Program-made: the position numbers and the translations under genes
Shown here: positions 1 to 6,697 of the stretch, piece after piece
How positions within the stretch are numbered: the first letter of the stretch is position 1
Layout: each line of letters opens with the position of its first letter
The notes under the pieces: model-generated
The model's database searches: none
What the model was told of the DNA's origin: nothing
The model's input: only the letters and a program-made list of their open reading frames with translations
Origin: Solirubrobacterales bacterium
GTDB taxonomy: Bacteria; Actinomycetota; Thermoleophilia; Solirubrobacterales; Solirubrobacteraceae
NCBI GenBank assembly: GCA_019240015.1
Contig: JAFAZB010000129.1
Span: 1-10,146, forward strand
DNA: 10,146 bases
Direction of reading: 5' to 3'

Positions 1-324
1 GCGCTGGACTCCGACGTCGAGGCCGTGCTCGCGTGGGCGGTGCGCGAAGGCGCCACCAACGCGATCCGGCACAGCGGTGCCCGGAACGTGGCGATCAGGG
101 TCAGCGCCGGGCTCGCCGATGCCGCCGTCGAGGTGATCGATGACGGCGTCGGTGGGACGGGATCAGCGGCGAACGGCGACGGCGGCCACGGCCTCAGGGG
201 ACTGGCCGAACGGGCGGAGCGGCTCGACGGCCGACTCGAGGCAGGCGCCCGACCCGAGGGCGGGTTCAGGCTGGCGGTGATCGTCCCGGCGCGGCTCGGC
301 GCTCCCGCTGGCTCGGCCACGTGA
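1..324 (+). CDS. Two-component sensor histidine kinase, C-terminal part (5' end outside window)
   Basis: Only the ATP-binding end of the kinase is present; the frame is open from base 1. It is a NarL/DesK-class HATPase domain. The N box reads REGATNAIRHSGA at about window residues 14-26, followed by a G1-type DDGVGG and a G2-type GHGLRGLAERAERL. These bind ATP for autophosphorylation of a His in the missing dimerisation (HisKA_3) region. The stop TGA (322-324) overlaps the GTG start of the response regulator by 4 bp, so the two are translationally coupled partners. The signal sensed cannot be told, because the input domain is outside the window. Family assignment is firm. Confidence 0.9.
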   Translation, partial: ALDSDVEAVLAWAVREGATNAIRHSGARNVAIRVSAGLADAAVEVIDDGVGGTGSAANGDGGHGLRGLAERAERLDGRLEAGARPEGGFRLAVIVPARLGAPAGSAT

Positions 325-926
325 TCCGGGTCCTGCTGGCGGAGGACCAGGCGATGGTCCGGGGCGCGCTGGCGAGCCTGCTCGCGCTCGAGCCCGACAT
401 CGAGGTCGTCGCCCAGGTTGCCCGCGGCGACGAGGTGATCGCCGCGGCGCTCGCGGCCCGCCCGGACGTCGCGCTGCTCGACATCGAGATGCCCGGGCGC
501 ACCGGGCTGGAGGCCGCTCACGAGCTCTCTGGCGCGCTGCCCGAATGCCGGATCCTGATCCTGACGACCTTCGGGCGTCCGGGCTACTTGCGCCGCGCGA
601 TGGAGGGCGGGGCCGCCGGCTTCCTGCTCAAGGACGCGCCGGCTTCGGAGCTGGCGGCCGCAATCCGCCGCGCGATCGCCGGCGAGCGGGTGGTCGATCC
701 GGGGTTGGCGGCGGCCGCGCTGAGCCAGGGGGACAGCCCGCTCACGCCGCGCGAGCACGAAGTGCTCGTCGCCTCACGGGAGCACGCCACCGTCGCCGAG
801 CTCGCCGCCGCGCTGTATCTCTCCCCGGGCACCGTCCGCAATCACCTCTCATCGGTGATGCAGAAGCTGGACGCCCGCAACCGGGCCGAGGCGGTGCGGA
901 TCGCCGAGGAGCGGGGATGGCTATGA
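321..926 (+). CDS. Response regulator, NarL/LuxR family (DesR-like)
   Basis: This 201-residue cytoplasmic DNA-binding regulator is the partner of the overlapping kinase. The receiver domain (about 1-118) shows the acidic pair E8-D9, phospho-acceptor D54 in LLDIEMPG, T82 in LILTTF and K104 in FLLKDA. These are the residues expected for phosphorylation and switching. A LuxR-type HTH follows from about residue 139 (LTPREHEVL, then LYLSPGTVRNHLSSVMQKL), with the usual C-terminal RNRAEAVRIA. Length is normal for the family. The GTG start lies inside the upstream stop codon and needs no RBS of its own if coupled. It most resembles DesR-type regulators. Targets are not evident: the next features downstream are on the opposite strand. 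Confidence 0.93.
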   Translation: MIRVLLAEDQAMVRGALASLLALEPDIEVVAQVARGDEVIAAALAARPDVALLDIEMPGRTGLEAAHELSGALPECRILILTTFGRPGYLRRAMEGGAAGFLLKDAPASELAAAIRRAIAGERVVDPGLAAAALSQGDSPLTPREHEVLVASREHATVAELAAALYLSPGTVRNHLSSVMQKLDARNRAEAVRIAEERGWL

Positions 927-941
927 GCCGAGACCCCACCA

Positions 942-1025
942 TGCGGCTGGAGGGACTCGAACCCCCAAGGGCTTGCGCCCACACGGACCTGAACCGTGCG
1001 CGTAGACCAATTCCGCCACAGCCGC
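942..1025 (-). tRNA. tRNA-Leu (anticodon CAG)
   Basis: Read on the minus strand this folds as a type II tRNA. The acceptor stem is GCGGCTG/CAGCCGC with discriminator A at 942. The D arm is closed by GCG/CGC. The anticodon stem CACGG/CCGTG holds the loop TTCAGGT, with anticodon CAG at complement 989-991. The long variable arm is GGGC-GCAA-GCCC, as expected for tRNA-Leu, and the T arm carries GGTTCGAGTC. CCA is not encoded. The gene sits 12 bp beyond the stop of the minus-strand Ig-like gene, so it may be cut from that transcript or use a promoter inside that gene's end. No clear terminator was seen after it. Confidence 0.95.
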
Positions 1026-1037
1026 GCAGCCGTGAAG

Positions 1038-2231
1038 TTAGCAACCCTTCCCCGGGGTGCTCCGCCCCGGAGCGAGACACGCGATCCAGATCCGCGGCGG
1101 GTGGCCGGCGCGGACCGTGAACAGGTAGTGCTTGCCGATCCAGTTCGCCCGTATCAGCTCGATCGTGATCTGGGCGCCGGCCCGCAGACGCCGGTTGCGG
1201 AAGCGGCGACCGAGGTCGAGCCTGACCGTGTGCCGCGCCGCACAGGAGTGGGCGTTGTTCTTGCAGCTGCCCGGGAGGATCGGGGCCGAGGTCTGCGCAA
1301 ACGGGCAGCCCCCACCGTGGCACAGCACCAGTACGGTCGCCCCAACTGGGGCCTTGGTCAGCATCAACGCCAGCACCCGCGTGTAGGACGGGGTGTAGTA
1401 GAAGCTCCAGTCCATCACCGAGGACAGCGCCCCGATCACCCGGGGCGGGAGGGGGTGGACGCTGACCGGTAACAGCGAGGAGCGCGAACCGGCGAAGTTG
1501 AGATCACCGCTGTAGATGGCTTGGATTTGATGCGGCCCGCTCGTCCTGTAGGTCACGCCGCAGATCGCGGTGCCCGGGCCGCCCTTCCCGACCGGAACGT
1601 TCTGGCATGCCGGAATCGGCTTGCCTGCGTCGAGGAAGTCCACTACCCCGACCGGCTTGCTCGCACCTCCGTGGGCAGGCACGACGGCGGCCGTGAAGAT
1701 CGCCTGCTGGCCGGCCTGGAGCGCCGGGTTCGAGACGTCGAGCGAGATGCTGGTCTCGTCGAGCCCCACGTCGAAGCTGTCCACGGGACTGCTCGAGCCG
1801 CCCGGGGCGCTGGGGTCGCTGGGGTCGCTGGGCGTGAACACCGCCGTGAGCCGCTCGGGGGAGGTGACGGCCGCGAACGAGGTCGGGCAGGCGAACGCCG
1901 TGGAATTACTGCTGGCGCTCGAGCTGGTGCTCGAGGCCTGGATATTGCTGCAACCGCCGATCGCGGTGCCGCCGTTCTCGAACGTGACCGTCCCAGCGGG
2001 CTGGGACGCGGCAGAGCTGGCGGTGACCGTCGCGAACAAGGTCACTCCCTCGTTGGTCACCGAGGAGCCCGGGAACGTACCCAGCGAGGTGCTGCTCGGG
2101 AAGATCGCGGCCTGGGACGGCGCCGCGAGGGTGGCGCAGCCCGCGCATGCGATCAGCGCGACCAGCGCGCCGCGGACCCCCGAGCGGGCGCGCGAAGCGC
2201 CAAATCCGGTCATCTCCAGCCAGTCTCTCAA
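1038..2231 (-). CDS. Secreted protein with two bacterial Ig-like repeats
   Basis: The 397-residue protein has a signal peptide (basic n-region, hydrophobic GALVALIACAGCATLA, likely cleavage after SQA near residue 41). Two Ig-like repeats follow, of the kind found in actinobacterial surface proteins. Their signatures are ATVTASSAASQPAGTVTFENGG with GGCSNIQ in the first, and AAVVPAHGGASKPVGVVDFLDAG then QIQAIYSGDLNFAGS in the second. Cys pairs recur. The C-terminal domain (about 265-397) has YTRVLALMLTKAPVGATVLVLCHGGGCPF, a Cys-rich beta module seen in Solirubrobacterales secreted proteins. I chose the TTG start because GGAGGG lies 9 nt upstream. An ATG six codons later (2213) gives a more usual signal peptide but has no spaced RBS. 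The likely role is structural or adhesive at the cell surface; no catalytic motif is seen. A 9-bp tandem repeat near 1809-1830 encodes SDPSDPS. Confidence 0.85.
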   Translation of the reverse strand: MRDWLEMTGFGASRARSGVRGALVALIACAGCATLAAPSQAAIFPSSTSLGTFPGSSVTNEGVTLFATVTASSAASQPAGTVTFENGGTAIGGCSNIQASSTSSSASSNSTAFACPTSFAAVTSPERLTAVFTPSDPSDPSAPGGSSSPVDSFDVGLDETSISLDVSNPALQAGQQAIFTAAVVPAHGGASKPVGVVDFLDAGKPIPACQNVPVGKGGPGTAICGVTYRTSGPHQIQAIYSGDLNFAGSRSSLLPVSVHPLPPRVIGALSSVMDWSFYYTPSYTRVLALMLTKAPVGATVLVLCHGGGCPFAQTSAPILPGSCKNNAHSCAARHTVRLDLGRRFRNRRLRAGAQITIELIRANWIGKHYLFTVRAGHPPRIWIACLAPGRSTPGKGC

Positions 2232-2342
2232 CGCAGATCACCCTCCAACATCGAACCGCTCATCGCTCTCCGATCCTCGTCGCTCCTACTTAAGGCGTAT
2301 CATGTTGGATCAGGGAACGCAGTTGATCGAAGGGGAGCAAGC

Positions 2343-2933
2343 GTGGAAGTAGGGTCGGTGCGCGGCCAGCGGGTGGCCGCGAGGCGGCATTTCGTGCGCC
2401 GGTGGAGCGATTCGCCCGGCAGGCGGCTGCGGCTGTCTCCGGTCTCGATCGTGCTGATCCTCGCGTTCGACGTCGCGTTTGGCGTCGGCGCGGTCACCGC
2501 GATTCACGGCGTCCCGCGCACCGCGAGGCTGGCGATTCCCGCAAGCGTCCACAAGCCCCAGGCGAGCGTGCTTGGGCTCGCGCCGGTCAACAACCCTCCG
2601 GCGCTCAAGCTCCAGCAGCCAAGACCCACCACGAACGCGGCTCCAGCCACACCCGTCGCGGGCCCCAACGTGACCTCTCAAGCCGGCTCCCAGCTCGCGG
2701 GCGGAAGCTCGTCGTCGACCGGCAGCGGCTCGAGCTCGTCCGGGTCCAGCTCGCCGTCGTCCGGCTCCGGCTCCGGCGGACCCGCTCCGACCGGCGGGGG
2801 AGGTGGCGGCGGTGGCGATTCGGGCAGCTCCGGCGGATCCACCGGCTCTGGTTCCGGCACCGCCAACGGCAGCAGCGGCGGAAGCGGCTCGGGATCGAGC
2901 GGCAACAGCGGCACCGCAAGCGGTCACGGCTAG
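2343..2933 (+). CDS. Single-pass membrane protein with Gly/Ser-rich tail, function unknown
   Basis: I do not recognise this 196-residue protein. It has a short basic cytoplasmic N-terminus (RRHFVRRW, residues 14-21) and one hydrophobic segment at about 33-54. A Pro/Ala-rich stretch follows, and residues 118-196 are almost only Gly and Ser with a run of eight Gly. This layout suggests a protein anchored in the membrane with a disordered extracytoplasmic tail. The start is GTG at 2343, with AGGGGAG at 2331-2337 five bases upstream. The frame stays open several hundred bases further 5', but that stretch is antisense to the Ig-like gene. It is divergent from the Ig-like gene (111 bp between starts) and convergent with the Arg-rich membrane protein. 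The gene is probably real, but low-complexity sequence makes homology hard to judge. Confidence 0.7.
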   Translation: MEVGSVRGQRVAARRHFVRRWSDSPGRRLRLSPVSIVLILAFDVAFGVGAVTAIHGVPRTARLAIPASVHKPQASVLGLAPVNNPPALKLQQPRPTTNAAPATPVAGPNVTSQAGSQLAGGSSSSTGSGSSSSGSSSPSSGSGSGGPAPTGGGGGGGGDSGSSGGSTGSGSGTANGSSGGSGSGSSGNSGTASGHG

Positions 2934-2987
2934 CAGGGGCCACCCGGCCACTCCCGGGAGCGTGCGGCCCCACCCGGGGCGATTGGC

Positions 2988-4685
2988 TCAGCCGATGCTG
3001 TAGCCGAAGCGCCCGAGTTGCGTGAACGCCGAGCTCAGCTCAGTGGCGTCTCGGCTGAGCGCCGCGCGGGCACGGTTATAGGCCCCGCTGTCGTTGTTCG
3101 CGAGGGCTCGAGCGAGCGCGCGGTAGCTGCGGCCGATCGTAGCTAGCGCGCTCGCGACCGCCGAGTTCGCCGCGCTGGCCGAGCCGGCGTCGAGGCGCTG
3201 CACCGCGGCCGCTGCCTGCGTGTGCGCGCGCGCCAGCGCCGCCGCCGCCCGCTCCTGGCCCGAGACGCTGCGCGCATGGCTCAGCTGCGACCCGGCGCGC
3301 GACCTGGCCGCGTTCAGCGTGCCGATGACCAGATCGAGTGCCGACGCGTAGCTCGGGCTGAGACCGAGCGTGCCGCTCCCGGCCGCGAGCTTGACAGTCC
3401 CAAGCACTCGCTCACAGGCGCTCCTGAAGCCCGAGCCGGCTGGTGCTGCGCATACCCCGACGATCGTTCCGACCGTGGTCGGGAGCGCGTACACCGCCTC
3501 CGAGCCCGCGCCCGGAAGCGGGGCCAGGTTGACGTAGCGGTAGAACTTCTTGCCGCCCAGCGTCACGAGTTGAGCCCGGGCAGGCACCGCCACCGAAGCG
3601 ACGAGGCTGGACGGAAGCAGGCTGGAGCCATCGGTGGCGGCGCGGCCGACGATCAGCTTCGCGCCGCGGGGAGCGGTGGGGGCCAGCGTCAGCTCATCGT
3701 TCAGCGTCAACGCCGTCACGGTCGCAGGGGCTTGCTGGGCCCAGTCGGACGGAAACGAAACTTCGAGCGCGCCTGCGCTCGCGTGCCTGCTCAAGGCCGC
3801 CGAGGATCCGCTGTCGATCGTCAGCCGCGCGACGATCACCCCGAGCAGCGCCGCCACGAACATGCCGCTCAGCACGAAGCCGCGCGATCCCGGCCGGATC
3901 GAGAACCCAGCCCGGCGGCGGCGCGCCCGACGCGACCTGGCCGTCGCGCGCCCGCGCGCACGCCGGTCCGACCCTGACCGCGCGACGGCCCCGTGCGCCG
4001 CTGCGTCGCTCGCCCCGGCCCTGCGTGCCGCCCGCTCGCGCCGTAGCCGGGGGGGAGGCGGCAGCCGGACCCGCGGGCGGTGGGGGAGCCGCGGCCGCGG
4101 CAGCCGGACGTGCGCGCGCCAACCGCTCCGCAGACGGCCGATTATGGAGCGCCGCGGGGCCGGCCGCCGCGCCGGGGGACGAGTGCCCCCGCGGGCGGCG
4201 CGCGTCCGGCCGGGCTTGGCGGTGACCTTCGACGGCTTGGGCTGGTCCGTCTGCGGCTTTGGCTGGGCCGTCGGCTGGTTGCGGCGCGACCTCGATCGCG
4301 ACCGTGACCGAGTCCGCGACCCGCCGGACTTCGGCCCGGGGGTGGCCGGGACGGTCTTGCTCGGCGAGGGCATCTGTAGCGCTTTGACGTCAGAACGCGG
4401 CCGGGCAGGCTTGGACGCCGAGCGCACGCGAACCGCCTTGAACGCGGACCTGACCCGGCTGACCCGCTCGGCCGCGTGCTGCTGTGTGCCGTTGGTTGCG
4501 GCGTGGCCGATCCGGGGTCGCAGCACCGGTCCGTATCGCTCGCCCACCCCGCGCAAGATCCACGCGTCGCGGTGGTAGCTGTAGCGGAATAGCGGCCGGA
4601 GCGAGAACAGTACGACCCCGGGAACGCGCCGCCGCCGGCGGGGCACGGCCAGGTTTCGAGCGGACCGCATGGAGCCCGGGAGCAT
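2988..4685 (-). CDS. Single-pass membrane protein with Arg-rich N-terminal half, function unknown
   Basis: The 565-residue protein has four parts. Residues 26-57 hold a conserved-looking segment (FSLRPLFRYSYHRDAWILRG then RYGPVLRP). Residues 60-262 are strongly basic and low in complexity, including an SR-dipeptide run at 123-135 and many PRP/RRAR stretches. One transmembrane segment lies at about 268-288 (GFVLSGMFVAALLGVIVARL). Residues 290-565 form an outer domain: a beta-rich part (ALEVSFPSDWAQQ, KFYRYVNLAPL) with two Cys at 412 and 424, then an Ala-rich helical region likely to form a coiled coil. By the positive-inside rule the Arg-rich part is cytoplasmic. I associate the FRYSYHRDAW segment with uncharacterised Solirubrobacterales proteins. 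The ATG at 4685 lacks a clear RBS; ATG 4670 is an alternative. Confidence 0.75.
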   Translation of the reverse strand: MLPGSMRSARNLAVPRRRRRVPGVVLFSLRPLFRYSYHRDAWILRGVGERYGPVLRPRIGHAATNGTQQHAAERVSRVRSAFKAVRVRSASKPARPRSDVKALQMPSPSKTVPATPGPKSGGSRTRSRSRSRSRRNQPTAQPKPQTDQPKPSKVTAKPGRTRAARGGTRPPARRPAPRRSIIGRLRSGWRAHVRLPRPRLPHRPRVRLPPPPRLRRERAARRAGASDAAAHGAVARSGSDRRARGRATARSRRARRRRAGFSIRPGSRGFVLSGMFVAALLGVIVARLTIDSGSSAALSRHASAGALEVSFPSDWAQQAPATVTALTLNDELTLAPTAPRGAKLIVGRAATDGSSLLPSSLVASVAVPARAQLVTLGGKKFYRYVNLAPLPGAGSEAVYALPTTVGTIVGVCAAPAGSGFRSACERVLGTVKLAAGSGTLGLSPSYASALDLVIGTLNAARSRAGSQLSHARSVSGQERAAAALARAHTQAAAAVQRLDAGSASAANSAVASALATIGRSYRALARALANNDSGAYNRARAALSRDATELSSAFTQLGRFGYSIG

Positions 4686-4701
4686 AACGCTGCGATGATG
4701 C

Positions 4702-4722
4702 GTTTTGCGCAGGTTTTGCGCA
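4702..4722. repeat. Short tandem repeat GTTTTGCGCA x2
   Basis: Two copies of GTTTTGCGCA (4702-4711 and 4713-4722) lie 11 bp apart, about one helical turn, just 5' of the Arg-rich membrane gene start at 4685. They could be a tandem binding site or promoter-proximal element for that gene, or chance. No protein can be assigned. Confidence 0.5.
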
Positions 4723-4819
4723 TGATTTCTTGCACGCTGCCGCTACCTGCGGCGACCGTCTCGTCGCCCCCGTCGAGCCGGACCTCGGAGCCCGCACGCT
4801 AAGCTCGGGCGAGCCCCGC

Positions 4820-4892
4820 GCCGCTATCGTCTAGGGGACTAGGACGCCGCCCTCTCACGGCGGAAACCCGGGTTCGAATCCCGGTAGCGGTA
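4820..4892 (+). tRNA. tRNA-Glu (anticodon CTC)
   Basis: A complete 73-nt cloverleaf. The acceptor GCCGCTA pairs with TAGCGGT (G-T at the first pair), with discriminator A at 4892. The D arm has GTCTAGGGGACTAGGAC. The anticodon stem CCGCC/GGCGG encloses CTCTCAC with anticodon CTC at 4854-4856. The T arm carries CCGGGTTCGAATCCCGG. CCA is not encoded. A strong intrinsic terminator follows seven bases later. The tRNA is the probable integration target of the adjacent tyrosine recombinase. It remains intact, as is normal when an element restores the 3' half. Confidence 0.96.
4855..4892. other. attL: Putative attachment site (3' half of tRNA-Glu)
   Basis: Inferred, not seen as a repeat. A tyrosine recombinase gene lies directly next to the tRNA and points into it. 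Elements of this type usually recombine in the anticodon-to-T-arm half of a tRNA. The recombinase frame ends at 4855, inside this half. No second copy of the T-arm/acceptor sequence was found elsewhere in the window, so the far end of the element is either outside or lost. Confidence 0.4.
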
Positions 4893-4898
4893 CTTCAG

Positions 4899-4923
4899 AA
4901 CCCCCGTGTTGACGGGGGTTTCG
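4899..4923 (+). terminator. Intrinsic terminator of tRNA-Glu
   Basis: A perfect 9-bp stem (AACCCCCGT, loop GTTG, ACGGGGGTT; 4899-4920) continues into a T-containing tail. It starts seven bases past the tRNA end and so ends its transcript. On the minus strand the hairpin is preceded and followed by AA/TT as well, so it may also work for the integrase side. Confidence 0.8.
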
Positions 4924-5856
4924 TCGTTCTGGGGAATCGTGCGCCACAGTCGGGGTGAGTGTGGGGGCGTTCAGGTAGGCGTCGAGGCGCTCGCGGGCTT
5001 GCTCCTCGCCGCCCGGGACCAGGTGCCCGTAGCGGTTCCAGGTCTGGCGCACGTCGCCGTGTCCGGCCCAGGTCGAGATCTGCTTCCAGTCGAGGCCGGC
5101 GGCGATGAAGCAGGAGATCGCGCAGTGGCGCGCCTCGTGCGGTGTGATCGGCTCGATCCCGGCTTCCTTCCATGCCTTGTTGGCGCGGGCTCGGATCGTG
5201 GACGCGACGACGCCTCGGCCTTGGTGCGGCCGACGACAAGATCCGCGCCGTCTCGTTGGGTGCGCTGCTTGTGGGCCATGAGCTCGCGGCGGACGACGAA
5301 AGCCATCGGCACGGCGCGCCGGCCGGCGCCCGTCTTGACGTCGACCGGGCCCTTGACGGGATCCCACGAGCGCTCGACCCGGATCACGCCGTTGTCGAAG
5401 TCGACGTTGCTCCACTGAAGACCGCGCAGCTCGCCGCGTCTGAGCCCACAGAACAGGGCCACCGCCCAGAACGCCTTCTCGGTACCGGGGGGGCGGCGAG
5501 GAGCTCGTGCGCGACCTCGGGCGGCTCGATCCGGTCGCGCTTCCCGCGGATCGCCGGGAGGTCGAGGTTGTCGGTCGGGTCGACGGCAACCTCGTCACGC
5601 CGGATCGCCCGGCGGTAGATCACCCGGAGCGGGTCAAGGATGTTGTTGATCGTCGAGGGGGAGAGGCCCTGCTTGCGGAGGTCGTCGACGAAGTCCTGTA
5701 CGTCGCGGCGATGCAGGGCGGACAGCTTTGCGCTTCCGAGTACCGGCACGATGTACGTCTCGAGGATCTGCTCGTAGCCGCGAGCAGTCGACGGCTTGTA
5801 GGGCTTGCCGCCGCGGTCGAGGATGGACCCGTCATGGGCGCCGGCGATCAGCATCT

Positions 5857-6249
5857 ATGAAGCTGAGCGAGATGAAGACGAACGACGAGCTGATCACCGA
5901 GCAGCTCCGCACCGACCCGGAGTTCCGCGCTGAGTGGGAGCGGACGGCGCTTGCACGTGCGGTGGCGGTCGCCATCGTCCGATACCGCGCCGACCACGAC
6001 CTCTCGCAGCGTGAGCTTGCCGAGTGCCTCGGCATGAAGCAGCCCCAGGTGGCTCGCCTGGAGCTCGGCGAGGTCAATCCGAGCATGGAGACGCTGATGC
6101 GCGTCTCGGCTCAGTTGGGAATCGAGTTCACGATCGACGTCCGCCCGGCCGGGACCACGGTCCGCAACATCACGAAGCGGGCGCACGCCAACCACCTCGT
6201 CGGCTCAGTTCGCACCAGCGAAGCCGAGGTTCTCGTCTCCGCGCGATAG
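5857..6249 (+). CDS. XRE-family HTH protein, orphan HigA-like antitoxin
   Basis: The 130-residue protein opens with TDPEFRAEWERTALARAVAVA (residues 19-39), typical of HigA-type antitoxins. The Cro/C1-type HTH follows at about 40-92 (YRADHDLSQRELAECLGMKQ, VARLE, NPSMETLMRVSAQLGIEF). The last 35 residues are an unrecognised tail. In HigBA pairs this protein neutralises a RelE-fold mRNA interferase and represses its own operon. No toxin gene is found on either side. The integrase remnant ends two bases upstream on the opposite strand, so a partner once located 5' may have been lost in the same deletion. ATG 5872 is an alternative start; neither start has a good RBS. It could instead be a stand-alone repressor. 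Confidence 0.82.
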   Translation: MKLSEMKTNDELITEQLRTDPEFRAEWERTALARAVAVAIVRYRADHDLSQRELAECLGMKQPQVARLELGEVNPSMETLMRVSAQLGIEFTIDVRPAGTTVRNITKRAHANHLVGSVRTSEAEVLVSAR

Positions 6250-6428
6250 AAACACGCTTCACCCCGGCGGGGTTCAGCACGCCGCGACCGCATCGAGCCG
6301 CGACCGGCGACGCCACCGAGCTGGCGCGCGATCGTGATGGCGGCCAAGCGGAAGTGACGCTAGAGCGTCTGCGCGCGCCAAGCGGTCGCCCGATGACGGT
6401 CCCCTGATTCCGACTTAGGGGCCTCGAT

Positions 6429-6671
6429 CTAGAAATCGCGACAGACGCGCATCTGGCGAGATGCGAGACCAGTTCCGCCAGGCGGACTTTGCCCTGCTTC
6501 GCGCCGGCGGCGGGCACGTCGGGACGTCGCGGGGCTGCGCCCACGCTCACGCGCGCCGGGAGCTCGGTAGCTGATCTGCTCGTGCCAGCACTCGATCAGC
6601 TGCTCGATGTCTCGCTCGGCCAGAGCCGCGTGCAGCCGGTCGGCAGGCGGGAACGCAGGAACGCTCTTCAT
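6429..6671 (-). CDS. Short SnoaL-like (NTF2-fold) ORF, probably truncated
   Basis: Residues 1-40 (KSVPAFPPADRLHAALAERD followed by IEQLIECWHEQISYRAPG) match the first helices and strand of SnoaL-like/NTF2-fold proteins, which usually run to 110-150 residues. After that the sequence turns Arg/Ser/Gly-rich without pattern to a TAG at 6429, so the fold cannot be complete; a deletion or frameshift is likely. Start ATG 6671 is chosen because GAAGGAG lies 8 nt upstream; ATG 6677 is only 2 nt from it. The start is 26 bp past the SDR stop on the same strand, so the pair was likely one transcript under the TetR-controlled promoter. Function is unknown. Family call is from the N-terminal pattern alone. 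Confidence 0.5.
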   Translation of the reverse strand: MKSVPAFPPADRLHAALAERDIEQLIECWHEQISYRAPGARERGRSPATSRRARRRREAGQSPPGGTGLASRQMRVCRDF

Positions 6672-6697
6672 CGTCATCGCTCCTTCGTGCTAGCGGG

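Larger units (their letters stand above)
4855..5854 (-). pseudogene. int: Tyrosine recombinase / phage-type integrase, truncated and frameshifted
   Basis: Three minus-strand frames together make one integrase. Frame 1 (5854 to about 5490) holds the SAM-like core-binding domain (KPYKPSTARGYEQILETYIV, LSPSTINNILDPLRVIYRRA). Frame 2 (about 5490 to 5210) holds catalytic box I with its Arg (ALFCGLRRGELRGLQW) and the beta-hairpin Lys (VKTGAGRRAVP). Frame 3 (about 5210 to 4855) holds the HxxR box (ITPHEARHCA), GHGDV, and the nucleophile Tyr in WNRYGHLVPG. The first shift is at a C7 run (plus 5487-5493). The second lies near 5209 and looks like a one-base loss between TKAEA and VASTIRARA. An in-frame TAG directly precedes the first ATG, and the arm-binding N-terminus of roughly 60-90 residues is absent. 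Frame 3 reads through the terminator into tRNA-Glu, ending PGFEPGFPP. All active-site residues survive across the frames, so decay is recent or partly a sequencing artefact. Confidence 0.9.

Noticed and set aside
742..1323. Minus-strand frame crossing the response regulator and tRNA-Leu
   Set aside because: It translates through the tRNA and overlaps the Ig-like gene; composition is that of a shadow frame.
2244..2309. 8-bp inverted repeat TCCAACAT/ATGTTGGA in the divergent intergenic region
   Set aside because: Arms are short and 50 bases apart; chance occurrence is likely.
1521..2342. Long open 5' extension of the Gly/Ser-tail gene, plus another plus-strand frame at 1570-2352
   Set aside because: Antisense to the Ig-like gene, whose signal peptide and repeats are clear. 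The text is Arg/Gly-rich without domains, and a good RBS supports GTG 2343.
2934..2987. Terminator between the convergent genes (GCCCC-ACCC-GGGGC at 2967-2980)
   Set aside because: Only five pairs and no T run, so not supportable as a terminator.
3634..4578. 314-codon plus-strand frame
   Set aside because: Opposite strand of the Arg-rich membrane gene. High GC keeps such frames open, and no domain or RBS is seen. The minus frame has a transmembrane segment and a longer continuous product.
5172..5618. Plus-strand frames opposite the integrase
   Set aside because: Recognisable integrase motifs on the minus strand explain this stretch.
6250..6428. Possible gene or terminator after the HigA-like gene (ACCCC-GGC-GGGGT near 6262)
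   Set aside because: Short stem without a T tract, and no protein-like frame in this gap.
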